Below are positions 25,734 to 34,071 of a DNA stretch of 64,000 nt, one piece after another (the first letter of the stretch is position 1; every line of letters starts with the position of its first letter). This DNA is from CAZAFL01 sp964484465. GTDB lineage: Bacteria; Bacteroidota; Ignavibacteria; UBA10030; SZUA-254. The notes beneath the pieces are model-generated. The model worked only from the letters and a program-made list of their open reading frames with translations, did no database searches and had not been told where the DNA came from. The translations under genes and the position numbers were made by a program. The stretch is from positions 1 through 64,000 of the forward strand of contig CAZAFL010000013.1 in NCBI GenBank assembly GCA_964484465.1, written 5' to 3'.

Positions 25734-28307
25734 ATGCCCCACGTTTACGTTGATCTCGCAATCCCTGACACTGTTGACAAGCTCTTCACGTACGCTGTAC
25801 CGCTGGAGCTCCAGGATGCTGTTAAACCCGGCATACGTGTAACTGCCCCTTTCGGCAAGCGACCTCGCGTCGGGTTTGTCGTAACAACATCCACTCGTCC
25901 TCCCGCAGTCTCAGGTATCAAAATGATCCAGGATGTACTCGATACTGAACCGCTCATTTCTGAACAGCTGCTCAACCTGACAAAATGGATGTCGGAATAT
26001 TATTTTGCGCCATTGGGGGACGTGCTGAAAGCCTCACTGTTTCAGGGTGCAACACATACCGGAAAACGCATGGTGAAGCTTGTGCATGCTGGGCATGAAT
26101 CGAGCTCCGGAGAACTTATTCCTACGCCTAAACAAGCCGCCATCATCCGAGAACTTTCCACCGGCGGTTTAATGAGCGAAGCATATCTCAGAAAAAAAAT
26201 CGGAGGAACCGGGCTCAACAAATCCTTTCGGGAATTAGCACAGAAGGGATATATTTCTATCGAAGAAACAAACCGTACGTTATATCCAAAACAAAAATAC
26301 GAAAGCGTTGTGGTACTGGACGATGATGCGAGGAACCGTCTTCAGCACTGGATTGAAACTCCCCGGCAATCGGCAGGGTTGCGCCAGCGGGCTGTAGTCC
26401 AGAAATTGATGGAAACACCAACCGACCGCTCCACCGTGACCGTCTCCGACCTGTTGAAAGAAAGCCACGCTTCCCTGACTACGTTACGAAGCCTTGAAAA
26501 GAAGCTGGTCATCACCATTGCAAGAAATGCGGTGACTAGAACCACCCCGTACGAACTCTACGCTTCATCATTGGGGACGACCAACATTATCCTCAATCAG
26601 CATCAGCGATACGCAGTCGACCAAATTCTATCTGGTATTCAGAAAAATAGTTTTCACGTTTTCCTTCTCCACGGTGTGACAGGCAGCGGAAAAACACAGA
26701 TATATATCGAGTCAATTCGTGATATAATAGCGCGAGGCAAAACTGCAATTGTCCTGGTGCCGGAAATCTCCCTCACACCCCAAATTGTACGAAGGTTTAA
26801 ACTTCATTTTGGAGAACAGGTCGCTGCTCTTCACAGCAAAATGTCCACTGGCGAGCGTTATGAGGTATGGCGCAAGACGAACGAGGGAACATATTCCATC
26901 GTCATCGGTGCGCGTTCAGTAGTTTTCGCCCCACTGAATAACATCGGCCTCATCGTGGTGGATGAAGAACAGGAACCATCATACAAGCAATACGACCAGA
27001 ATCCCCGGTATCATGCTCGGGATGTCGCCATCATGCGGGCGAACCAATGTAACGCAGTGGTGGTCCTCGGCTCTGCGACTCCTTCACTTGAATCATACAC
27101 GAATGCATTAAGCGGCAAGTATACACTCCTCGAATTACCGGAACGCGTCGACAGCGCGAAGCTTCCTCATATCGAAATTATTGATATGGCGGCAGAGCGC
27201 CAAAGAGAATTACATGCATTTCGCGAACAAAGAAAAGCAGAGTGGCAAACAAATCCCCAAATTGCAAGAGAAGAAAAACGGGTTCCTGAATTCAGTTTGC
27301 TTTCTAAAAAATTGCAGGAGAAAATTGAAGACCGCTTGTGCAAAAAGGAAGGTATCATTATTCTCCAGAACCGCCGGGGATTTTCGGCATTTGTCGAATG
27401 TATTGACTGTGGACATGTCGAAATGTGCGAGAACTGTAGTATTTCCCTCACCTACCACCGCGTACAGCACCACCTGCGTTGCCATTACTGCGGCATGGTA
27501 AAACATCCTCCCGAATTGTGCCCGAAGTGTCAGAGCAGCGCCGTCTCATTCCGCGGAATCGGCACACAACGCGTTGAAGAGGAAATCGGGAAACTTTTTC
27601 CTGCGGCAAAAATTTTACGTATGGACCTCGACACAACCACAACCAGGGGATCTCACGACACGATTCTCAGAAAATTTTCTGACGGGGAGATAGATATCCT
27701 CCTGGGAACACAAATGGTGGCAAAGGGGCTGGATTTTGCCCGCGTAACGCTCGTCGGGGTTATCTCAGCAGAAACACAAATGCTGTTGCCCGACTTCCGC
27801 TCGTCAGAGCGAACATTTCAACTGCTTACCCAGGTCGCAGGCCGGGCCGGACGCAGCAATCTTGCGGGAGAAGTGATTATTCAGACTTACATTCCGGGAC
27901 ATGAAAGCCTGCAGTATGTCCTCAATCATGATTTCAAAGCATTTTACAACAACGAGATCGAATACCGGAAAGAACTTCATTATGCGCCATTTTCCCATAT
28001 CACTCTTTTAGAATTCAAGGGGAAAAACGAGGATGACGTCAAACGAAATGCGAATTATTTTGCTGAGCTCCTGAGGCGGCAGAACTCACATGTACAGTAC
28101 CTCGGACCCTCGCCCGCAGTCATTGCAAAACTGAACGGGTTGTTTCGATGGCATATCCTCATCAAGGATGTAAAGGGCAAGGGCCCTTCGAGAAAACGGT
28201 TCAGAAAAGAGCTGCGAGCCATCCTTTCTTCATACCAAAATTCACCGGTGAAGAATCGTAATTCGGTCAGACTTACTATAGATGTTGACGCTGTAGGAAT
28301 GATGTAA
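25734..28307 (+). CDS. priA: Primosomal protein N', replication restart helicase PriA
   Basis: 857 residues. The N-terminal 3'-DNA-binding domain begins with VYVDLAIPDTVDKLFTY. Helicase motifs are Walker A GVTGSGKT (314-321), DEEQEPSYKQ (410-419) and GSATPSLES near 446. Eight zinc cysteines lie at 556, 559, 565, 568, 583, 586, 596 and 599. Motif VI region is TQVAGRAGRS. PriA recognises stalled forks and reloads the replicative helicase. It is somewhat longer than the E. coli protein, with an insert around 485-530 that is rich in charged residues. Monocistronic. Confidence 0.95.
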   Translation: MPHVYVDLAIPDTVDKLFTYAVPLELQDAVKPGIRVTAPFGKRPRVGFVVTTSTRPPAVSGIKMIQDVLDTEPLISEQLLNLTKWMSEYYFAPLGDVLKASLFQGATHTGKRMVKLVHAGHESSSGELIPTPKQAAIIRELSTGGLMSEAYLRKKIGGTGLNKSFRELAQKGYISIEETNRTLYPKQKYESVVVLDDDARNRLQHWIETPRQSAGLRQRAVVQKLMETPTDRSTVTVSDLLKESHASLTTLRSLEKKLVITIARNAVTRTTPYELYASSLGTTNIILNQHQRYAVDQILSGIQKNSFHVFLLHGVTGSGKTQIYIESIRDIIARGKTAIVLVPEISLTPQIVRRFKLHFGEQVAALHSKMSTGERYEVWRKTNEGTYSIVIGARSVVFAPLNNIGLIVVDEEQEPSYKQYDQNPRYHARDVAIMRANQCNAVVVLGSATPSLESYTNALSGKYTLLELPERVDSAKLPHIEIIDMAAERQRELHAFREQRKAEWQTNPQIAREEKRVPEFSLLSKKLQEKIEDRLCKKEGIIILQNRRGFSAFVECIDCGHVEMCENCSISLTYHRVQHHLRCHYCGMVKHPPELCPKCQSSAVSFRGIGTQRVEEEIGKLFPAAKILRMDLDTTTTRGSHDTILRKFSDGEIDILLGTQMVAKGLDFARVTLVGVISAETQMLLPDFRSSERTFQLLTQVAGRAGRSNLAGEVIIQTYIPGHESLQYVLNHDFKAFYNNEIEYRKELHYAPFSHITLLEFKGKNEDDVKRNANYFAELLRRQNSHVQYLGPSPAVIAKLNGLFRWHILIKDVKGKGPSRKRFRKELRAILSSYQNSPVKNRNSVRLTIDVDAVGMM

Positions 28308-28336
28308 CAATGAGCTGTCGGTTGTAAGAAGCGAAC

Positions 28337-28373
28337 AGTGTCCGTCGGACACTTTCAGCATCCGACGGAACAC
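28337..28373. repeat. Overlapping hairpins between priA and the csp gene
   Basis: AGTGTCC-GTC-GGACACT (28337-28353) is a perfect 7-bp hairpin. TCCGACGGAACAC (28361-28373) can pair instead with its first half. It lies between the convergent priA and cold-shock genes and may help end transcription, although no T tract follows. Confidence 0.4.
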
Positions 28374-28411
28374 ATGTTCACGAAAATAGAGAGGCAAAAT
28401 TCCCGTTCACA

Positions 28412-28615
28412 TCACACTCGAACGATGTTGTAAGCTCGTTTGCCTTTTTGTTCCTGCTTCAATTCAAACTGTACGTTATCACCTTGTACCAGCACATCAC
28501 GGAACCCGGTATTCTTCACGTTACTTTTATGAAAAAATATTTCTTCTCCCTCATGTGTTGTGATGAAACCGAATCCCTTCATAGAATTATAAAATTTGAC
28601 TACACCTTCATTCAT
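28412..28615 (-). CDS. Cold-shock-domain protein, divergent
   Basis: 67 residues, a single cold-shock domain of the CspA size. RNP1 is intact (KGFGFIT). The RNP2 region is EEIFFHKSNV instead of the usual DVFVHFSAI, so one nucleic-acid-stacking aromatic position differs from the neighbouring paralogue. The ribosome site is AGGGAG. It probably binds single-stranded RNA/DNA as a chaperone. It follows the second cold-shock gene on the same strand, behind a terminator-like hairpin. Confidence 0.85.
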   Translation of the reverse strand: MNEGVVKFYNSMKGFGFITTHEGEEIFFHKSNVKNTGFRDVLVQGDNVQFELKQEQKGKRAYNIVRV

Positions 28616-28649
28616 AATCTCCCTTTCCTTTCAGTTGATGCGATAAGAA

Positions 28650-28682
28650 AACCCCAGTCGACAACGAACACCGACTGGGGTT
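28650..28682 (-). terminator. Terminator of the upstream cold-shock gene
   Basis: AACCCCAGTCG (minus, 28682-28672) pairs with CGACTGGGGTT (28660-28650), an 11-bp stem followed on the minus strand by TTCTTATC. It lies just behind the csp stop at 28700 and may be leaky enough to let transcription reach the second csp. Confidence 0.7.
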
Positions 28683-28699
28683 CGAAGCATAGAGTTACA

Positions 28700-28900
28700 T
28701 TATATCTTTTGAACGTTTGCTGCCTGTAACCCTTTTGGTCCGCGCTCGACGTCAAATTGGACTTTGTCTCCTTCATTCAAGGTCTTGTAGCCATCGCCGA
28801 CAATTGCCTTGAAGTGAACGAACACATCTTCTCCATTTTGACGGGAGATGAAGCCGTACCCCTTGGCTCCGTTGAACCACTTAACGGTCCCCTGTTCCAT
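28700..28900 (-). CDS. Cold-shock protein, CspA family
   Basis: 66 residues from the ATG at 28900, preferred over the ATG at 28909 because AAGGA lies at proper spacing only for the former. MEQGTVKWFNGAKGYGFIS and DVFVHFKAI are canonical RNP1 and RNP2. RNA chaperone of the cytoplasm. The two adjacent csp genes probably arose by duplication. Confidence 0.92.
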   Translation of the reverse strand: MEQGTVKWFNGAKGYGFISRQNGEDVFVHFKAIVGDGYKTLNEGDKVQFDVERGPKGLQAANVQKI

Positions 28901-29281
28901 GGAACGCATCCTTTCAAGAAAAAATGTAAGAAATGTACCCGAGGCTCCACGCCAGAACTTTTTGGCTTTTTACACATCAGCTTCATTAACCATGTGAGGA
29001 CTATCGATGCCTGCCTGTGTCCTAGTACGCGATCAAAGGGTAATGAAACTTTTGCTTACGATGATGAGCCCCATGGAGCGTTCAATTGGCATTGAACGGA
29101 ACACGAGTGTTACATCTGAAGCAGCCTGTAAAAGCGCAAAAACGGTGTACTGTTGTTTGCGACAGTAAGATACATATTTTCCTTCCCATTGGCAAGAAAA
29201 ATCTCGTTATGTACATTTTCCTTGATTTTCGGGCGGTTTTTTCCGTATTTTAAGACGAATACCATTCACGCGGAGACACTT
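28901..29281. other. 381-nt divergent intergenic region
   Basis: Upstream of both the csp gene (minus) and the adenosine-kinase-like gene (plus). The only element noted is a weak promoter-like pair at 29222-29251. I see no coding potential. Confidence 0.5.
29222..29251 (+). promoter_or_regulatory. Weak promoter-like element before the adenosine-specific kinase gene
   Basis: TTGATT (29222-29227), an 18-nt spacer and TATTTT (29246-29251), about 30 nt before the ATG at 29282. Confidence 0.3.
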
Positions 29282-29767
29282 ATGGAATTAAAAATCGTCA
29301 CCATCGATAAGCCTGCCGACATGAATTTTATCCTCGGACAATCACACTTTATTAAGACTGTAGAGGATATTTACGAGGCAATCGTTTCGACGGCGCCTCA
29401 TATGAAATTCGGACTGGCATTTTGCGAATCCTCCGGTCCGGCTCTGGTCCGGTTTATCGGCAATGAACAACAGCTGATTGACCTTGCAAAAAAGAATGCA
29501 TACGACCTATCATGCGGTCATTGTTTTATCCTTTTTATTGAAGGTGGATTCCCCATCAACATACTTCCCGCAATCAGGAATGTACCTGAAGTCTGCTCCA
29601 TTTATTGCGCAACCGCAAATCAGGTGCAGGTCATTGTCGCTGAAACCGAACAAGGAAGAGGAATTCTGGGAGTTATTGATGGAACCAAACCTTCGGGAAT
29701 CGAAACAGAAAGTGACATCAAAACGAGAAAAGACTTCCTCAGAAAAATCGGATATAAACTCTCATAA
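29282..29767 (+). CDS. Adenosine-specific kinase family protein (Adenosine_kin, former DUF355)
   Basis: 161 residues from the ATG at 29282 (MELKIVTIDKP), chosen because GGAGA precedes it and family members begin this way; the frame stays open 43 codons upstream without family similarity. Conserved blocks are ILGQSHFIKTVEDIYEA, KFGLAFCESSGP, CGHCFILF, FPINILPAIRNVPEVC and VIVAETEQGRGILGVIDG. The family is frequent in archaea and scattered in bacteria; adenosine binding is known from a structural study, but the physiological role is unclear. It sits 73 nt before hutU on the same strand. Confidence 0.85.
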   Translation: MELKIVTIDKPADMNFILGQSHFIKTVEDIYEAIVSTAPHMKFGLAFCESSGPALVRFIGNEQQLIDLAKKNAYDLSCGHCFILFIEGGFPINILPAIRNVPEVCSIYCATANQVQVIVAETEQGRGILGVIDGTKPSGIETESDIKTRKDFLRKIGYKLS

Positions 29768-29840
29768 ATTAACGCTTCAGCTGTCACGTAAACTAATGCT
29801 CGCCAGTCGCTCCTGATTTTTTGAAGAGTGAAGGATTGAT

Positions 29841-31496
29841 ATGTTAATGAATCGCCAGAAAATACAAGCCCCCAGGGGAACCAGCCTGTCATGTAAAGGG
29901 TGGATCCAGGAAGCCGCCATGCGCATGTTGATGAACAATCTCGACCATGAAGTGGGCGAAAACCCGGAAGAACTTATTGTCTATGGGGGGACTGGCAAAG
30001 CTGCGCGAAACTGGGAATGCTATGATGCAATCGTACGTTCTTTAAAAAACCTTGAGAGTGATGAAACGCTGCTTGTCCAGTCGGGTAAGCCAGTCGGCAT
30101 ATTCAAAACGTATATTGATGCACCGAGGGTACTCATTTCGAACGCAATGCTTGTTCCTCATTGGGCAACGTGGGACGAATTTCGCAGGCTTGAAGGATTG
30201 GGGCTTACGATGTATGGTCAGATGACCGCCGGCAGCTGGGTTTACATTGGCACGCAGGGAATTCTGCAGGGAACGTATGAAACATTCGCAGCATGTGCAC
30301 AAAAATATTTTCACGGCAACCTTGCGGGTAAACTACTTGTCACTGCCGGACTCGGAGGGATGGGCGGAGCACAACCCCTCGCTGCCACGATGAACGGCGC
30401 TGCCTGCCTTGCGATCGAGGTCGACCGCGCCCGAATTGAAAAACGATTGCAAACAGGTTATGTCGATGAGATGGCAACTTCTCTCGATGAAGCTTTACGA
30501 ATCCTGCAGACAGCGAAAGAACTTAAAGAGCCTGCGTCGGTCGCGCTTCTGGGAAATGCCGCAGAAATTATCCCCGAACTTCTTGCCCGTAATATTTCCA
30601 TCGATATATTAACTGACCAGACTTCAGCGCATGACACCTTAAACGGATATGTTCCAGCCCATATTCCGTATGAAGAAGCGCTGCACCTGCGTAGGGAAAA
30701 TCCAAAAAAATATGAACAGCTTGCAAAACAATCCATTGTTGAGCATGTTGAATCAATGCTGGAGTTGCAGAAACGCGGCACAATTACGTTTGACTACGGT
30801 AACAATATTCGCGGTGAAGCATACGCCAATGGTGTTAATCATGCTTTTGACATTCCAGGATTTGTACCGGAATTCATTCGCCCATTATTTTGTGAAGGAA
30901 AAGGACCTTTCCGATGGATAGCGCTTTCAGGCGATCCGGAAGATATTTACCGCACGGACGATGCCGTGATAAAATCGTTTCCCCAAAACAAACCTCTCTG
31001 CAGATGGATTGAAAAAGCCAGAAAATCGGTGAAGTTTCAAGGCTTGCCTGCGCGAATTTGCTGGCTCGGATACGGTGAGCGTGCTAAGATGGGAAAAATT
31101 TTCAACGAGCTCGTAGCGAGAAAAGAAGTTCGGGGTCCAATTGTTATCGGCAGGGACCATCTCGATTGCGGATCGGTAGCATCTCCAAACCGGGAAACCG
31201 AAAAAATGAAGGACGGCAGCGATGCAATCGCTGACTGGCCCATTCTCAATGCGCTCTTGAATGCCGTTGGAGGAGCCAGCTGGGTAAGCGTACATCATGG
31301 AGGCGGGGTTGGCATCGGAATGTCTATTCATGCCGGCATGGTTATCGTAGCCGATGGAACAAAAGAGGCGGAGAAACGCCTTGAACGCGTTCTCACGTAC
31401 GACCCAGGCACCGGTATTGTCCGACACGCCGATGCAGGGTACCCACAGGCGATTGAAAATGCAAAAAAGTTCGGGGTGGTTATGCCAATGATGTAA
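29841..31496 (+). CDS. hutU: Urocanate hydratase (urocanase)
   Basis: 551 residues, the normal length. It converts urocanate to 4-imidazolone-5-propionate, the second step of histidine breakdown, with tightly bound NAD+. Visible are the NAD-binding glycine-rich loop GLGGMGGAQPLA, the N-terminal GGTGKAARNWECYDAI block and the catalytic cysteine in GRDHLDCGSVASPNRETE. AAGGA precedes the ATG. The other hut genes in the window (hutI, ftcD, fchA) lie 5 kb downstream; hutH, for the first step, is not in the window. Confidence 0.95.
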   Translation: MLMNRQKIQAPRGTSLSCKGWIQEAAMRMLMNNLDHEVGENPEELIVYGGTGKAARNWECYDAIVRSLKNLESDETLLVQSGKPVGIFKTYIDAPRVLISNAMLVPHWATWDEFRRLEGLGLTMYGQMTAGSWVYIGTQGILQGTYETFAACAQKYFHGNLAGKLLVTAGLGGMGGAQPLAATMNGAACLAIEVDRARIEKRLQTGYVDEMATSLDEALRILQTAKELKEPASVALLGNAAEIIPELLARNISIDILTDQTSAHDTLNGYVPAHIPYEEALHLRRENPKKYEQLAKQSIVEHVESMLELQKRGTITFDYGNNIRGEAYANGVNHAFDIPGFVPEFIRPLFCEGKGPFRWIALSGDPEDIYRTDDAVIKSFPQNKPLCRWIEKARKSVKFQGLPARICWLGYGERAKMGKIFNELVARKEVRGPIVIGRDHLDCGSVASPNRETEKMKDGSDAIADWPILNALLNAVGGASWVSVHHGGGVGIGMSIHAGMVIVADGTKEAEKRLERVLTYDPGTGIVRHADAGYPQAIENAKKFGVVMPMM

Positions 31497-31601
31497 TGAC
31501 TTATAATCACCCAAAAATTAAATTGTAACAAACATAGAACACCCGCTGGAACAAACACTTCGCCGCCCTTGTTGACAACATTACATTAAATTCAGATTCT
31601 G

Positions 31602-32723
31602 GTGATAAAAAAAATCTTTTGTTGGTTCTCCTTTCTGGAACTTTTGGCTGGCGGCGTCTCTTTCGCTCAAACCCATCCCGCATTCAACGTCAATTTGCAG
31701 TTCAATTATGTTGCTGCTGAACAAACTCTTCAGCTGTTCGAGGATCAATCTATCAGCACCCAGGCGTTAGCGGAACTTCGCGGCAATCGGATTGCCGCCT
31801 CCACAACAGGGTTAATCGCCAATCGGAACGGGGTGATGTATCTGCTAAAAAGTTATCTCGATTCACTGAAATTTCATCAGCGTATACAGGACGACGTCTA
31901 TTTCCTTGATAGCGCACGCCGGCACGCCTCCCACATCAAAGAGCTTTTGTCGAGTATCAAGAAAAATAATTTAAATCAAAAAGTCGTCGCAACGGTTAAA
32001 CAGCTCTTCCCCGAAGATGCAATGGTGAATGTTACCATTCCGGTGTACGTGGTCACCCTGGGTCATGAAAATGTGGAAGCGTATGTGCGGCGAATTCGCT
32101 GGGCAGGAGATACGCCCCAGTTTGTCGGCGAAGGGAGCGGCGAATTAACCATCGTAATTAATCTTGCTCAATCGGTGCGGTTTCATCAATCACCTGAAGA
32201 GCGTTTCCACTCACTCCTGAGTACGGTAGCTCATGAAGTATTCCATGCCGCATTTGGAGCGTATAAAGATCACTCACCACAATGGAAGCGTTATTATGCC
32301 GGGCATAGGCGACCGTTTGACGATCTTCTTGACCTGACACAAAATGAGGGAATCGCATATTACCTGTCGCTCGAGGAAACAGGTCACGGGTACCTTCCGC
32401 AGGACTGGTTTTCTCGCATCAGGGAAGCCTTTGACAGATTCAATAAAAGTGCGGAGGAATTGTTATCTGATAATCTTACTCCTGACCGTGCATCCGAATT
32501 AGTACGCGGTGCAAATCTGGGAGGATACTGGGATAGTTACGGCTCAATGACCGGAATGTTCATTGCGAGAGAGATAGACCTTCAAGTTGGCAGAAAAGCG
32601 TTGATTGAAACCATCGCATTGGGTCCTCAGGACTTTTGGAGCAAATACCGGACACTTTCCAAACAGGACAACAATCTTCCAAGGCTCTCTGACAAAATAA
32701 GCGCCGAAATCCCTTCAAATTAG
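31602..32723 (+). CDS. DUF5700-like secreted putative zinc protease
   Basis: 373 residues from a GTG start, with a signal peptide (MIKKIFCWFSFLELLAGG, cleavage near SFAQ). HEVFH at 211-215 is an HExxH zinc motif, and E249 in NEGIAYYL is placed as the third ligand of a gluzincin-type metallopeptidase. The overall pattern matches DUF5700 domain proteins of Bacteroidota, which have no proven substrate. Located in the periplasm or outside. It stands between hutU (105 nt) and the unknown two-gene module. Confidence 0.7.
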   Translation: MIKKIFCWFSFLELLAGGVSFAQTHPAFNVNLQFNYVAAEQTLQLFEDQSISTQALAELRGNRIAASTTGLIANRNGVMYLLKSYLDSLKFHQRIQDDVYFLDSARRHASHIKELLSSIKKNNLNQKVVATVKQLFPEDAMVNVTIPVYVVTLGHENVEAYVRRIRWAGDTPQFVGEGSGELTIVINLAQSVRFHQSPEERFHSLLSTVAHEVFHAAFGAYKDHSPQWKRYYAGHRRPFDDLLDLTQNEGIAYYLSLEETGHGYLPQDWFSRIREAFDRFNKSAEELLSDNLTPDRASELVRGANLGGYWDSYGSMTGMFIAREIDLQVGRKALIETIALGPQDFWSKYRTLSKQDNNLPRLSDKISAEIPSN

Positions 32724-32785
32724 TAAGTAAATTCATCCGTTTTATCAATTTTTCTTTTTTTTCTGGACTTCCATAAATATTTTTG

Positions 32786-32793
32786 TATATTTG
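32786..32793 (+). promoter_or_regulatory. Possible Bacteroidetes-type -7 box before the unknown module
   Basis: TATATTTG fits TAnnTTTG, about 100 nt before the predicted start. No clear -33 partner is present, so this is weak. Confidence 0.25.
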
Positions 32794-32892
32794 AAACGAC
32801 TTAAACGGCTTGAGTTAAACTTATTATTTCGATCTATATCTGCATTTTGTTGATATATAACAAAAATCATTCTCAGGAGATTGGGTAATCTC

Positions 32893-34071
32893 GTGATTCC
32901 GCTATTTCAAACATACAAGGAACGATTGCAAGGGGGTGTAGAGGGCATATTCCCGGCACAAATTATCGAATCACCAAAACCAAAAGTGGAGATCCGGCAC
33001 GCAGTCAACGAGCAGCTCACACGACCGTGGATAAAACATTACTTCATTTCAGAAAGTCTGCGTCACACTGGTTCTTCCGACGATATTATTCAAAGGAACA
33101 ACAACCTGCTTGAAATATTCAAAACGACTATTCCTCTTACGGAGAATTCTTTTATTGAAAGCGCTTTGAGCTCGTGGCGAATGTTTATCGACAGCTCATT
33201 CCGGGATACGGAAGCTCCGTGGTATAACGGCATCAAAAAAAATGTCAACCATGACCGCCTTTTCTCGTCGATTGAGCAACTTGACCTCGAGATGTCGGCT
33301 TCCAACGTACAGAGAACATTTCACTTTTATGACCATACCCGCGCTTTAAGGAGAATTCCGCGTATTCCAATAAAGCTTTATTTCTCTTTGCCCGGGAACG
33401 AGAAGGAAAAACTTCTCGAAATCCTTTGCCGGGCAGTTGGCGACAACCCCCACAACATCGATGTTATCCTGTTAACGTATTCGTTTTACAGAGCATGGGA
33501 AAGAACAGAAGATTTCCTGGCATTGGCACACCAGACACAACTCAGGGAAATTGAAGAATGGTATCACTGGGTCCAGAACGACATGAAGAATTTAGGGACG
33601 TTAAAACGTTCGATCGGAGATTTCACCGCCTCGTTTTTTATTTACGACCGGGCGTTATTGAATCCTGCCGAATACAAAGAAATCGCCGACTGGTTCCTGA
33701 GAGAAAGTGAATTCAAGTCTGCGTATCACTTTTACTACAAAGCAAAAGAATTTGAAACGGCACTCGACCTTCTCCAGAATATCAGCACGAAAGAGTTTGC
33801 TGAATTGACGAACCAGCGACGGATGTCGAAAGGAGAAAAGCTATACGACCTCCAGGCTGATGCTGCAAAGTTTGGCAATCTGTATCAGGAAGAAATAGAA
33901 ACACTGCGGGGCTTTTCACGCATCCGGACCGCAGAAATATATAAGGAGGTCGCAGCGAAAGCCAAACAACATTTCGACAGGGAAACTATTGAAACAAAGT
34001 ATGCATTCGGTGAGCTCTCCGAAGATGAATACCAGCGGCTCCTCCGGCAATTGCACGAGAGACAGCAATGA
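32893..34071 (+). CDS. Unknown helical-repeat protein, first gene of a two-gene module
   Basis: 392 residues from the GTG at 32893. AGGAGA at 32875-32880 touches the alternative TTG start at 32881, so the GTG 13 nt beyond it is preferred, though that spacing is long. No signal peptide, membrane segment or catalytic motif is seen. The second half is a run of amphipathic helices with TPR-like texture (TASFFIYDRALLNPAEYKEI, SAYHFYYKAKEFETALDLL). The C-terminus is highly charged. I do not recognise a family. Its stop overlaps the start of the next gene by 4 nt (ATGA), so the two products are probably made together and may interact. Confidence 0.6.
   Translation: MIPLFQTYKERLQGGVEGIFPAQIIESPKPKVEIRHAVNEQLTRPWIKHYFISESLRHTGSSDDIIQRNNNLLEIFKTTIPLTENSFIESALSSWRMFIDSSFRDTEAPWYNGIKKNVNHDRLFSSIEQLDLEMSASNVQRTFHFYDHTRALRRIPRIPIKLYFSLPGNEKEKLLEILCRAVGDNPHNIDVILLTYSFYRAWERTEDFLALAHQTQLREIEEWYHWVQNDMKNLGTLKRSIGDFTASFFIYDRALLNPAEYKEIADWFLRESEFKSAYHFYYKAKEFETALDLLQNISTKEFAELTNQRRMSKGEKLYDLQADAAKFGNLYQEEIETLRGFSRIRTAEIYKEVAAKAKQHFDRETIETKYAFGELSEDEYQRLLRQLHERQQ

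Noticed and set aside
29153..29281. 43-codon N-terminal extension of the adenosine-specific kinase frame
   Set aside because: Family similarity starts at the ATG at 29282, which also has the ribosome site.
32786..32793. TATATTTG as proof of Bacteroidetes-type promoters
   Set aside because: No -33 partner at proper distance; kept only as a weak feature.
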